From contig JAIOJX010000025.1 in the NCBI GenBank assembly GCA_022376925.1, forward strand, positions 97,987,608 through 98,051,607: DNA of 64,000 nt. Direction: 5' to 3'. The position numbers and the translations under genes were made by a program. The notes under the pieces were generated by a model. That model was not told the DNA's origin. It worked only from the letters and a program-made list of their open reading frames with translations, and searched no databases. Of the stretch, positions 11,598-22,998 are shown one piece after another. Numbering within the stretch: position 1 is the first letter of the stretch; each line of letters opens with the position of its first letter. The DNA is from Tragulus kanchil. Taxonomy: Eukaryota > Chordata > Mammalia > Artiodactyla > Tragulidae.

Positions 11598-13702
11598 TTG
11601 ATAAGTGTGAGTGAATGCCTTGGTTAGGTTAGATTGATTGAGAATGGGCAGAGAGTAGGGTTACATGATCCAGTTCAGATTCAGCAGAGTTGTAGACAGT
11701 GATGTTAGACATGTCTAGTGCACTCTGAATATAAATTCCCATGGCTTACAGACCTGCTTCCTCTTCTAGTATGCTGGTGATGTTATAGCATATATTCTTA
11801 TTCTCATCCATTCCATATCTTTATTTTCAATATTAGCATCAGTCAGTAAAGACAACCTTTATAATACTTACCAAGTAACATTTTTGCTAAGCATACACAT
11901 TCTTATAAATACCACTAAAATGCATAGAAGTGTAATTTGAAAAGTTAAAAAAACTGCAACAGTTGTAAATTATGCTAATTGCATAATTAGAATAACTAAT
12001 TCAATCATTCTAGAATTTTTCTAGAATAAATTATAGGCTAAAGCATGCTTTTTTTTTAAAACAATAATTAATTTATCCAGTCTTTTTCAATATAAGGTAT
12101 TTGTTATATTTAGGTGTTTGTCTGTTTGAAAAAAGACCACACATCATATTCCAGAAATCTGGTCCTTTAGGAAATGTCTGAGGACTTTCTTTAGGGTTAT
12201 TGTAGGTATCTGGATATGGGTCAATTAGTGGTAGACTCTCCAAGGGATTACTAGAAAGGGGAAATGTATGTTGCCTGATTAGCACTGGGAGCCAGGTAAG
12301 TTTTGGTATAGAACTTAACAGAGAAAATGCTACATCAGCTGATGGATGCTGAAGCCAGTATTGTCAATCTGATTGACCCAATTTTTCAGGGAAGATTAAG
12401 GCCTGATGAGAAATCAGAAAGAATCAAGAATGTCCAAGGATAACATTCTCAGCCTGATAGCCTCTTCTTAAGGGGACAGACAGGGTGGTATAATTAAAAG
12501 TAGCCTCGTCTCAAGGCTTAGAAAATAAGAACTCTTCATTTAAGGTTGCCTAGGCACCTGAGAAAGAGTTCTTGGGCTTTAGTATTGGAAAGTCAACATA
12601 GTCACACAGTCTGTGTGGTTACCCACTAGCCTGAGACCTGGAAAGTAGTAAAAGTTACATTGATAAGTGTGAGTGAATGCCTTGGTTAGGTTAGATTGAT
12701 TGAGAATGGGCAGAGAGTAGGGTTACATGATCCAGTTCAGATTCAGCAGAGTTGTAGACAGTGATGTTAGACATGTCTAGTGCACTCTGAATATAAATTC
12801 CCATGGCTTACAGACCTGCTTCCTCTTCTAGTATGCTGGTGATGTTATAGCATATATTCTTATTCTCATCCATTCCATATCTTTATTTTCAATATTAGCA
12901 TCAGTCAGTAAAGACAACCTTTATAATACTTACCAAGTAACATTTTTGCTAAGCATACACATTCTTATAAATACCACTAAAATGCATAGAAGTGTAATTT
13001 GAAAAGTTAAAAAAACTGCAACAGTTGTAAATTATGCTAATTGCATAATTAGAATAACTAATTCAATCATTCTAGAATTTTTCTAGAATAAATTATAGGC
13101 TAAAGCATGCTTTTTTTTTAAAACAATAATTAATTTATCCAGTCTTTTTCAATATAAGGTATTTGTTATATTTAGGTGTTTGTCTGTTTGAAAAAAGACC
13201 ACACATCATATTCCAGAAATCTGGTCCTTTAGGAAATGTCTGAGGACTTTCTTTAGGGTTATTGTAGGTATCTGGATATGGGTCAATTAGTGGTAGACTC
13301 TCCAAGGGATTACTAGAAAGGGGAAATGTATGTTGCCTGATTAGCACTGGGAGCCAGGTAAGTTTTGGTATAGAACTTAACAGAGAAAATGCTACATCAG
13401 CTGATGGATGCTGAAGCCAGTATTGTCAATCTGATTGACCCAATTTTTCAGGGAAGATTAAGGCCTGATGAGAAATCAGAAAGAATCAAGAATGTCCAAG
13501 GATAACATTCTCAGCCTGATAGCCTCTTCTTAAGGGGACAGACAGGGTGGTATAATTAAAAGTAGCCTCGTCTCAAGGCTTAGAAAATAAGAACTCTTCA
13601 TTTAAGGTTGCCTAGGCACCTGAGAAAGAGTTCTTGGGCTTTGAGTATTGGAAAGTCAACATAGTCACACAGTCTGTGTGGTTACCCACTAGCCTGAGAC
13701 CT
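11598..13702. repeat. direct duplication D6, offset 1062-1063
   Basis: Copy 1 is 11598-12639 and copy 2 is 12660-13702, with a 20-bp spacer matching neither flank exactly. One base differs near the end (CTTTAGTATT versus CTTTGAGTATT). The 70-codon minus-strand frames at 12073 and 13135 are the same non-genic sequence. Confidence 0.95.
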
Positions 13703-15559
13703 AGAGAGATCCAGTATTCGAGCAGTGAGCATTTGAAGAAAGTGAAGATGCAATGTGTGACATGTTCAGTCTCAGGAAGTTCACTGTTTCATTCAACAAT
13801 AATTCAATATTAGGAAATTAACATGCAATCGAAGAAAATCTCTTCCCATGTTTTTAATGTATGATATAATAATACAAAATATATAAGGTTTTCTGTTGTT
13901 GCATCCTTTAAAATATGGCTATTACATATGATTGAGTAAGCATAAATGTCTATTATATTTGCACATTTACCAGAATTTTATCTGGGTTAATATAATATTA
14001 GTTCAGCATGATATTAATATATCAGTAATATAATTGAAAAGTGACCATGGTAATGAACTCATTATACTATATACTTAAAAACTACAATTTTACCTTAATA
14101 TATTTGAAATAAATTTGACCTAATAATTTGAAATATATTAATTCCTTCACTGCTTAAAGGACTCTCCTATAATTTATTAAAAAATGCAAACAGTGTCACT
14201 CTACTATTGATATTATTATCCACACCTTACTCTTAAGGAAGCCATAACCCTTATAAAAATTATCTCTCAAAAATACAAAATACCATAGCAAACCAAACAT
14301 AGAGCCTACACCCCTTGACCAATCATCAAACCAAGGATCCTCGGGTGGAAGCCCTGATTCCAAGATCCCACACTATCATAGAACATACCACACTAGAGAT
14401 TATTCATCTGTAAACAAGACCTAGCACCATCCAAGTACTCCTTAAGGAAGAGTTAGCTCTGATTAGCACTGGGAGCCAGGTAAGTTTTGGTATAGAACTT
14501 AACAGAGAAAATGCTACATCAGCTGATGGATGCTGAAGCCAGTATTGTCAATCTGATTGACCCAATTTTTCAGGGAAGATTAAGGCCTGATGAGAAATCA
14601 GAAAGAATCAAGAATGTCCAAGGATAACATTCTCAGCCTGATAGCCTCTTCTTAAGGGGACAGACAGGGTGGTATAATTAAAAGTAGCCTCGTCTCAAGG
14701 CTTAGAAAATAAGAACTCTTCATTTAAGGTTGCCTAGGCACCTGAGAAAGAGTTCTTGGGCTTTGAGTATTGGAAAGTCAACATAGTCACACAGTCTGTG
14801 TGGTTACCCACTAGCCTGAGACCTAGAGAGATCCAGTATTCGAGCAGTGAGCATTTGAAGAAAGTGAAGATGCAATGTGTGACATGTTCAGTCTCAGGAA
14901 GTTCACTGTTTCATTCAACAATAATTCAATATTAGGAAATTAACATGCAATCGAAGAAAATCTCTTCCCATGTTTTTAATGTATGATATAATAATACAAA
15001 ATATATAAGGTTTTCTGTTGTTGCATCCTTTAAAATATGGCTATTACATATGATTGAGTAAGCATAAATGTCTATTATATTTGCACATTTACCAGAATTT
15101 TATCTGGGTTAATATAATATTAGTTCAGCATGATATTAATATATCAGTAATATAATTGAAAAGTGACCATGGTAATGAACTCATTATACTATATACTTAA
15201 AAACTACAATTTTACCTTAATATATTTGAAATAAATTTGACCTAATAATTTGAAATATATTAATTCCTTCACTGCTTAAAGGACTCTCCTATAATTTATT
15301 AAAAAATGCAAACAGTGTCACTCTACTATTGATATTATTATCCACACCTTACTCTTAAGGAAGCCATAACCCTTATAAAAATTATCTCTCAAAAATACAA
15401 AATACCATAGCAAACCAAACATAGAGCCTACACCCCTTGACCAATCATCAAACCAAGGATCCTCGGAGTGGAAGCCCTGATTCCAAGATCCCACACTATC
15501 ATAGAACATACCACACTAGAGATTATTCATCTGTAAACAAGACCTAGCACCATCCAAGT
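13338..15559. repeat. direct duplication D7, offset 1122-1123
   Basis: Copy 1 is 13338-14436 and copy 2 is 14460-15559. The 23-bp spacer 14437-14459 resembles a degraded form of what follows copy 2 (ACTGAACCC...AGAAGGACAG rendered as ACTCC...AAGGAAGAG). The overlap with D6 means 12276-12639 is present three times. The 3' end of each copy contains the left target site and first ~155 bp of the plus-strand L1. Confidence 0.95.
15391..15404 (+). other. L1 left target-site duplication
   Basis: The 14-mer AAAAATACAAAATA here matches 22985-22998 after the L1 poly-A tract. The preceding bases are CTCTC, giving the complement of an L1 endonuclease TTTT/GA-type nick site. Confidence 0.75.
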
Positions 15560-15688
15560 CACAAACCACTGAACCCTTCTAGAAGGACAGAAAACCAAAG
15601 GAAGGGAGAATTCAACCAAGAAGCCTGGTGGGAGAAAAAGAACTCCACACACACAGACACACACAAAGAAATAAAAATTAACCTAATA

Positions 15689-16589
15689 ATGAAACGTCAG
15701 AGAAACACTGCACAAATGAAGGACCAAGCTACAGAAACACCACTTCAAACGATAGAGGAGGAGATAGAGAAACTATCTGAAAAAGAATTCAGAAAAGCTA
15801 TACTAATGAGGATGCAAAACACCAAAAACAGAATATTACAGGAAATTAGTGCATTGAGAAGAGACATGCAAGAAATGAAAAATAAGCAAATGGAGACAAC
15901 CAACTCAATTGCTGAACTCAAAAATACTATAGAAGGTCTCAAGAGTAGAGTATCAGAGGCTGAAGAACGGATAAGTGAGCTGGAGGACAGAATAGTGGAA
16001 ATAAGTGCTGAAGAAAACAACAAAACTGTAAGAATTAAAAGAACTGAGGATAGCCTAAGAGACCTATGGGACAATATCAAATGCACCAACATTAGAATTA
16101 TAGGAGGTCCAGAAGAAGAAGAGGGGAAGAAATGCTATGAAAAAATTCTTGAAGAGGTTATAGTTGAAAACTTCCCCAGCATGGGAAAGGAAATAGTCAA
16201 CCAAGTTCAGGAAGCACAAAGACTTCCATACAGGATAAACCCAGAAGAAACACACCAAGGCACATTCTAATCAAACTAATGCAGACTAAATATAAAGACA
16301 GATTACTAAAAGCAGCTAGGAGCAAACAATAAATAACATATAAAGGAAACCCCATACGTTTAACTGCGGATCTTTCAACAGAAACCCTGCAGGCCAGAAG
16401 AGAATGGCAAGATACATCTAAATGGCTACAAGAGAATAACCTCCAACCAAGAATTCTCTACCCAGCAAGAATCTCATTCAGAATTGATGGTGAAGTCAAA
16501 AGCTTCACAGGCAAGCAAAAACTACAAGAATTCTGTACCACAAAACCAGCCCTACAACGTGTTAAAGGGCCTGATATAGCCAATAAATA
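15689..16589 (+). pseudogene. L1 ORF1 protein (RNA-binding chaperone), frameshifted
   Basis: ORF1p normally trimerises through an N-terminal coiled coil and coats L1 RNA. The frame opens with MKRQRNTAQ at 15689 and reads about 180 residues: heptad-rich coiled coil (roughly residues 20-120), then the RRM start (NIRIIGGPEEEE at about residue 138). A frameshift near 16235 ends the frame at 16270 with a non-homologous tail. In the other frame the RRM end and C-terminal domain continue (LTADLSTETLQARREW, LYPARISFRIDGE) to about 16589, and a TAA near 16332 breaks it again. Expected intact length is about 300 residues, so no functional ORF1p is made. Confidence 0.88.
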
Positions 16590-16633
16590 GAGTAGGAGAA
16601 GCCTTACAAATCAAACCCCAAATTTCTAAGAAG

Positions 16634-19600
16634 ATGACAATAGGAACATTTGTATCAATAATTACTTTGAATGTAAATGGACTAAATGCTCCAACCAAAC
16701 GACACAGGCTGGCTGAATGGATCCAGAAGCAAGACCCATGTATATGCTGTTTACAAGAGACCCACTTCAGACCTAGTGACACTCATAGACTGAAAGTGAG
16801 AAGCTGGAAAAAGATATTCCATGCAAATAGAAATCAAAAGAAAGCTGGAATAGCAATCCTCATATCAGACAAAATAGACTTAGAAGTAAAGAAGATGCTA
16901 AGAGACAAGGCAGGTCACTACATCATGATTAAGGGATCTATCCAAGAGGGCGACATAACAGTCATGAATATCTACGCACCCAATACAGGGGCACCTCAAT
17001 ACATAAGACAGATACTATCAGACTTAAAAGAAGAAATCAATAATAACACAGTAATAGTAGGAGACTTTAACACTCCTCTCACACCAACGGACAGATCATC
17101 AAAACAGAAAATTAATAAAGAAACACAAGCCTTAAATGCCACACTAGAAAAGATGGACCTCATTGATATCTTTAGGACATTCCATCCAAAAGCAGAAGAA
17201 TCCACTTTCTTCTCAAGTGCTCACGGAACATTCTCCAGGATAGACCACATCTTGGGCCACAAATCAAACCTCAGTCAGTTCAAGAAAACCGAAATTATAT
17301 CAACCATCTTCTCGGACCACAATGCAATGAGACTAAAGATCAACTACAGGAAAAAAAACCCTAAAAACACAAACTCATGGAGATTAAACAACACATACCT
17401 AAAAAACCAACTGATCACTGAGGAAATCAAAGGAGAAATTAAACAATTCCTAGAAGAAAATGACAATGAACACACGACCATGCAAAACCTATGGGATACT
17501 GCAAAAGCAGTTCTAAGAGGGAAATTTATAGCAATACAATTGCACCTCAAGAAACTAGGAAAATATGAAGCAGATGACCTAACCCTCCACATAAAACAAT
17601 TGGAGAAAGAAGAACAAAAACACCCCAAAGCCAGCAGAATAAGAGAAATCATAAGGATCAGAGCAGAAATAAATGACAAAGAAATGAAAGAAACAACAGT
17701 AAAGATAAATAAATCAAAAAGCTGGTTCTTTGAAAAGGTTAACAAAATTGACAAGCCACTGGCCAGACTCATTAAGAAAAAGAGAGAGAAGAACCAGATC
17801 AACAAAATCAAAAATGAAAAAGGAGAGATTACAACAGATAATGCAGAAATCCAAAGGATTCTAAGAGACTATTATGAGCAACTCTATGGCAACAAACTGG
17901 ACAACCTGGAAGAAATGGACAGTTTCCTGGGGAAGATTAATCTCCCAAGACTGAGCCAGAGGGAAACGGAAACTTTGAACAACCCAATCACAAGCTCAGA
18001 AATCGAACTTGTGATCAAAAATCTACCCAAAAATAAAAGCCCAGGGCAAGATGGTTTCACAAGTGAATTCTACCAAACATTTAAAGAAGAGCTAATGCCT
18101 GTCCTTCTAAAACTCTTCCAAAAATTTGTTCAGGAAGGAAAACTTCCAAACACATTCTCTGAGGCCACACTCAACCTGATACCCAAACCCAGGCAAAGAC
18201 AACACAAAAAAGGAAAACTAAAGGGCAATTTCACTGATGAACTTAGATGCCAAGATCCTCAACAAAATCCTAGCAAACAGAATGCAACGACACATCAAAA
18301 AACTCATTCATCACGATCAAGTCGGGTTCATCCCAGGCATGCAAGGATTCTTCAATACCCACAAATCAATCAGTGTGATACACCATATCAACAAATTGAA
18401 AGACAAAAATCACATGATCATCTCAATAGATGCAGAAAAAGCCTTTGACAAAGTACAGCATCCATTTATGATAAAAACTCTTCAGAAAATGGGCATAGAA
18501 GGAATCTATCTCAACATAATAAAAGCAATCTACGAGAAGCCTACAGCGAACATTATTGTTACTGGTGAAAAACTGAAAGCATTCCCTCTAAGATCAGGAA
18601 CAAGACAGGGGTGTCCACTTTCACCACTACTATTCAACATAGTCCTGGAAGTTCTAGCAACAGCAATAAGAGAAGAGAAAGAAATCAAAGGAATCCAGAT
18701 TGGAAAGGAAGAAGTCAAGCTCTCTCTGTTTGCAGACTACATGATATCATACGTAGAAAATCCCAAAGACACGGTTACAAAGCTACTAGAGCTAATCAAC
18801 GAATTCAGCAAAGTTGCAGGATACAAAGTCAACACACAGAAATCACTGACATTCCTATACACAAACAATGAAAAATCAGAAAACAAAATCAAAGAGGCAA
18901 TCCCCTTCACCATTGCAACCAAAAGAATCAAATACCTAGGAATAAACCTACCCAAAGAAACAAAAGAACTGTACACAGAAAATTACAAGATACTCATGAG
19001 AGACATTAAAGAAGACTTAAACAGATGGAGAGATATTCCATGTTCCTGGATTGGAAGAATCAATATTGTGAAAATGAAAACAAAAACTAACCAAATATCA
19101 TACTTTTCAGACTAGAGGAAAGAATGCCCAGGGCAAGATGGTTTCACAAGTGAATTCTACCAAACATTGAAAGAAGAACTAATGCCTGTCCTTCTAAAAC
19201 TCTTTCAAAATATCGCACAGCAAAGAAAACTTCCAAACACATTCTCTGAGGCCACACTCAACCTGATACCCAAACCCAGGCAAAGACAACACAAAAAAGG
19301 AAAACTAAAGGGCAATTTCACTGATGAACTTAGATGCCAAGATCCTCAACAAAATCCTAGCAAACAGAATGCAACGACACATCAAAAAACTCATTCATCA
19401 CGATCAAGTCGGGTTCATCCCAGGCATGCAAGGATTCTTCAATACCCACAAATCAATCAGTGTGATACACCATATCAACAAATTGAAAGACAAAAACCTC
19501 ATGATCATCTCAATAGATGCAGAAAAAGCCTTTGACAAAGTACAGCATCCATTTATGATAAAAACTCTTCAGAAAATGGGCATAGAAGGAATCTATCTCA

Positions 19601-21512
19601 ACATAATAAAAGCAATCTACGAGAAGCCTACAGCGAACATTATTGTTACTGGTGAAAAACTGAAAGCATTCCCTCTAAGATCAGGAACAAGACAGGGGTG
19701 TCCACTTTCACCACTACTATTCAACATAGTCCTGGAAGTTCTAGCAACAGCAATAAGAGAAGAGAAAGAAATCAAAGGAATCCAGATTGGAAAGGAAGAA
19801 GTCAAGCTCTCTCTGTTTGCAGACTACATGATATCATACGTAGAAAATCCCAAAGACACGGTTACAAAGCTACTAGAGCTAATCAACGAATTCAGCAAAG
19901 TTGCAGGATACAAAGTCAACACACAGAAATCACTGACATTCCTATACACAAACAATGAAAAATCAGAAAACAAAATCAAAGAGGCAATCCCCTTCACCAT
20001 TGCAACCAAAAGAATCAAATACCTAGGAATAAACCTACCCAAAGAAACAAAAGAACTGTACACAGAAAATTACAAGATACTCATGAGAGACATTAAAGAA
20101 GACTTAAACAGATGGAGAGATATTCCATGTTCCTGGATTGGAAGAATCAATATTGTGAAAATGACCATACTACCAAATATCATCTACAGATTCAATGCAA
20201 TACCTATTCAACTTCCATTGACATTTTTCACAGAACTAGAGGAAAGAATAACACAGGTCATATGGAAACACAAAAGACCTCGAATAGCCAAAGCAATCCT
20301 GAGAAAGAAAAACTGAGCTGGAGGAATCAGTCTCCCTAACTTCAGACTCTACTACAAAGCAACAGTCATCAAGGCAGTATGGTACTGGCACAAAAACAGA
20401 ACTATAGATCAATGGAACAAGATCGAGAACCCAGAGATCAACCCACGCACGTATGGGTACCTTATTTTTGACAAAGGAGGCGAACATATAAAATGGGACC
20501 AAGACAGCCTTTTCAACAAGTGGTGCTGGGAAAATTGGACAGCTACATGCAAAAAAATGAAGTTGAAACATTCCCTGACACCATACACAAAGATCAACTC
20601 CAAATGGATTAAAGACCTAAATGTAAGACCAGAAACCATCAAACTCTTAGAGGAGGATATAGGCAAAACCCTCAAGGACATCAATCAAAGCAAGATCTTC
20701 TCTTATCCATCTACTAAAATAGTGGAACTGAAAAGAAAAGTGAACACGTGGGACCTCATGAAATTTAAAAGCTTTTTTTTTGTACAGCAAAAGACATTAC
20801 AAAAAAGCTCAACAGACACCCCACAGAGTGGGAGAAAAATCATAGCAAATGAAACAACAGACAAAGAATTAATCTCCAAAATCTACAAGAAACTCAGACA
20901 GCTCAGCACAGGAAAAACGAACAACCCAACCAAAAAATGGGAAAAAGATCTAAAGAGAGGCCTCTCCGAAGAGGACATACAGATGGCCCAAAAGCACATG
21001 AAACGATGCTCAACCTCGCTTATCATTAGAGAAATGCAAATGAAAACTACAGTGAGATACCACCTCACACCCGTCAGAATGGCCATCATCAAAAAATCGC
21101 AGACAATAAATGCTGGAGAGGGTGTGCAGAAAAGGGAACACTCCTGCATTGCTGGTGGGAATGTAAACTGAAACAACCTCTATGGAAGACAAAATGGAGA
21201 TTCCTTAAAAAACTAAAAATAGAAGCACCCTATGACCCAGCAATCCCACGATTAGGCCTATATCCTGATGAAATCAAAAATGAAAGAGGCACCTGTACCC
21301 CAATGTTCATTGCAGCTCTCTATACAATAGCCAGAACATGGAAGCAACCTAGATGTCCATCGATGAATGAATGGATACAGAAGCCCTGGTACATATATAC
21401 AATGGAATACTACTCAGCTGTTAAAAGAAATGCAGAAGACTCAGTCCTAATGAGGTGGCTAGCTCTAGAACATATCATAAAAAGTGAAGTAAGTCAAAAA
21501 GGGAAAGACTAG
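16634..21512 (+). pseudogene. L1 ORF2 protein (endonuclease and reverse transcriptase), broken and artefactually repeated
   Basis: ORF2p nicks target DNA and reverse-transcribes L1 RNA onto it. The endonuclease domain (16634 to about 17350) looks intact, with Asn13 in LNVNGLN, Glu42 in QETH, GDFNTP and a FSDH near its end. The RT domain follows, with motif [10 protein letters not shown] and [15 protein letters not shown]. At the active site FADD is replaced by FADY (Tyr codon 18738-18740, again 19825-19827). Breaks include a +1 frameshift near 18190, a TGA at 20314-20316 and a one-base deletion near 21099 before the Cys-rich C-terminus. The last frame, 21303-21512, ends near the expected stop. 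Duplication D8 repeats the RT core inside this span. Confidence 0.9.
18039..20164. repeat. direct duplication D8 inside L1 ORF2, offset 1087
   Basis: Copy 1 is 18039-19077 and copy 2 is 19126-20164. The 48-bp spacer 19078-19125 is a recognisably compressed version of 20165-20254, sharing CCAAATATCAT and ACTAGAGGAAAGAA with bases dropped between. In the first ~150 bases the copies differ at several clustered positions (for example 18119-18141 versus 19206-19228), more than elsewhere, as if reads from another L1 copy contributed. Confidence 0.93.
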
Positions 21513-22842
21513 TACAGAATACTAACTCATATATATGGGATCTAATAAGATGGTCATGATAACACACACAGTGAACTCATGAAAAAACAGAGAATAGACA
21601 TAAAAACATTGTGGAGACCGAACAGTGGGAGGGAGGCATGGAGGGAGTAACATGGAAACCTATACTGTCATGTGTGGAAAAGATAGCTATTGTCATTGTG
21701 CTAAGGGAGTAGGAGTACCTACAACCACTTGGGGTGATGGTCTGGAGGGTGGGGAAAGGGGGGGTAAGGGAGATCAATCAAAGCAAGATCTTCTCTTATC
21801 CATCTACTAAAATAGTGGAACTGAAAAGAAAAGTGAACACGTGGGACCTCATGAAATTTAAAAGCTTTTTTTTTGTACAGCAAAAGACATTACAAAAAAG
21901 CTCAACAGACACCCCACAGAGTGGGAGAAAAATCATAGCAAATGAAACAACAGACAAAGAATTAATCTCCAAAATCTACAAGAAACTCAGACAGCTCAGC
22001 ACAGGAAAAACGAACAACCCAACCAAAAAATGGGAAAAAGATCTAAAGAGAGGCCTCTCCGAAGAGGACATACAGATGGCCCAAAAGCACATGAAACGAT
22101 GCTCAACCTCGCTTATCATTAGAGAAATGCAAATGAAAACTACAGTGAGATACCACCTCACACCCGTCAGAATGGCCATCATCAAAAAATCGCAGACAAT
22201 AAATGCTGGAGAGGGTGTGCAGAAAAGGGAACACTCCTGCATTGCTGGTGGGAATGTAAACTGAAACAACCTCTATGGAAGACAAAATGGAGATTCCTTA
22301 AAAAACTAAAAATAGAAGCACCCTATGACCCAGCAATCCCACGATTAGGCCTATATCCTGATGAAATCAAAAATGAAAGAGGCACCTGTACCCCAATGTT
22401 CATTGCAGCTCTCTATACAATAGCCAGAACATGGAAGCAACCTAGATGTCCATCGATGAATGAATGGATACAGAAGCCCTGGTACATATATACAATGGAA
22501 TACTACTCAGCTGTTAAAAGAAATGCAGAAGACTCAGTCCTAATGAGGTGGCTAGCTCTAGAACATATCATAAAAAGTGAAGTAAGTCAAAAAGGGAAAG
22601 ACTAGTACAGAATACTAACTCATATATATGGGATCTAATAAGATGGTCATGATAACACACACAGTGAACTCATGAAAAAACAGAGAATAGACATAAAAAC
22701 ATTGTGGAGACCGAACAGTGGGAGGGAGGCATGGAGGGAGTAACATGGAAACCTATACTGTCATGTGTGGAAAAGATAGCTATTGTCATTGTGCTAAGGG
22801 AGTAGGAGTACCTACAACCACTTGGGGTGATGGTCTGGAGGG
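20680..22842. repeat. direct duplication D9 over the ORF2 3' end and UTR, offset 1093
   Basis: Copy 1 is 20680-21749 and copy 2 is 21773-22842. The G-rich spacer 21750-21772 looks like a corrupted form of the G-rich 3' UTR that follows copy 2. The ORF2 C-terminal frame at 21303-21512 recurs at 22396-22605. Confidence 0.94.
22396..22605 (+). pseudogene. duplicate of the L1 ORF2 C-terminus (D9)
   Basis: This 69-residue frame (starting [13 protein letters not shown], with [18 protein letters not shown]) is the extreme C-terminus of L1 ORF2p and is identical to 21303-21512. It is here only because of duplication D9 and is followed by the real 3' UTR and tail of the element. Confidence 0.85.
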
Positions 22843-22945
22843 GTGGGAAGGGGGAATCTAGGTGGGGGGAGGGTCCAGGTATATGCATATGACTGATCTG
22901 GGAACATACATGTTGGTGAATAACAGAACTCTGTAAAATCTTTAA

Positions 22946-22958
22946 AATAAAGAATAAA
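22946..22958 (+). terminator. L1 poly-A signals
   Basis: Two AATAAA hexamers (22946-22951 and 22953-22958) lie immediately before the A-rich tail of the plus-strand L1. They direct cleavage and polyadenylation of L1 RNA. Duplicated by D10 near 24084-24096. Confidence 0.75.
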
Positions 22959-22984
22959 AAAAAAATTTAAAAAAAAAGGGAAAA

Positions 22985-22998
22985 AAAAATACAAAATA
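22985..22998 (+). other. L1 right target-site duplication
   Basis: AAAAATACAAAATA after the L1 A-rich tail matches 15391-15404. The first bases are ambiguous because the tail is also A-rich, so the certain part is the TACAAAATA core. Confidence 0.7.

Larger units (their letters stand above)
15405..22984 (+). mobile_element. LINE-1 element, plus strand, both ORFs broken
   Basis: A non-LTR retrotransposon flanked by a 14-bp target-site duplication (15391-15404 and 22985-22998). In order it has a short 5' region of about 280 bp, ORF1, a short inter-ORF spacer, ORF2, a 3' UTR with a G-rich stretch near 22820-22870, AATAAA signals and an A-rich tail. As assembled it is 7.6 kb, but duplications D8 and D9 lie inside it; collapsing them leaves about 5.4 kb. 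The 5' UTR is short for a full-length mammalian L1, so the element is probably 5'-truncated just upstream of ORF1. Frameshifts and stops in both ORFs make it non-autonomous. Confidence 0.92.

Noticed and set aside
14283..14436. Orphan L1 5' sequence as a separate L1 fragment
   Set aside because: It is the first copy of D7, identical to 15405-15559 apart from one indel, and carries the same left target site.
15405..22984. Plus-strand L1 as a potentially active element
   Set aside because: Frameshifts in ORF1 and ORF2, a TGA in the RT region, FADY at the active site and a short 5' region exclude activity even if D8 and D9 are removed.
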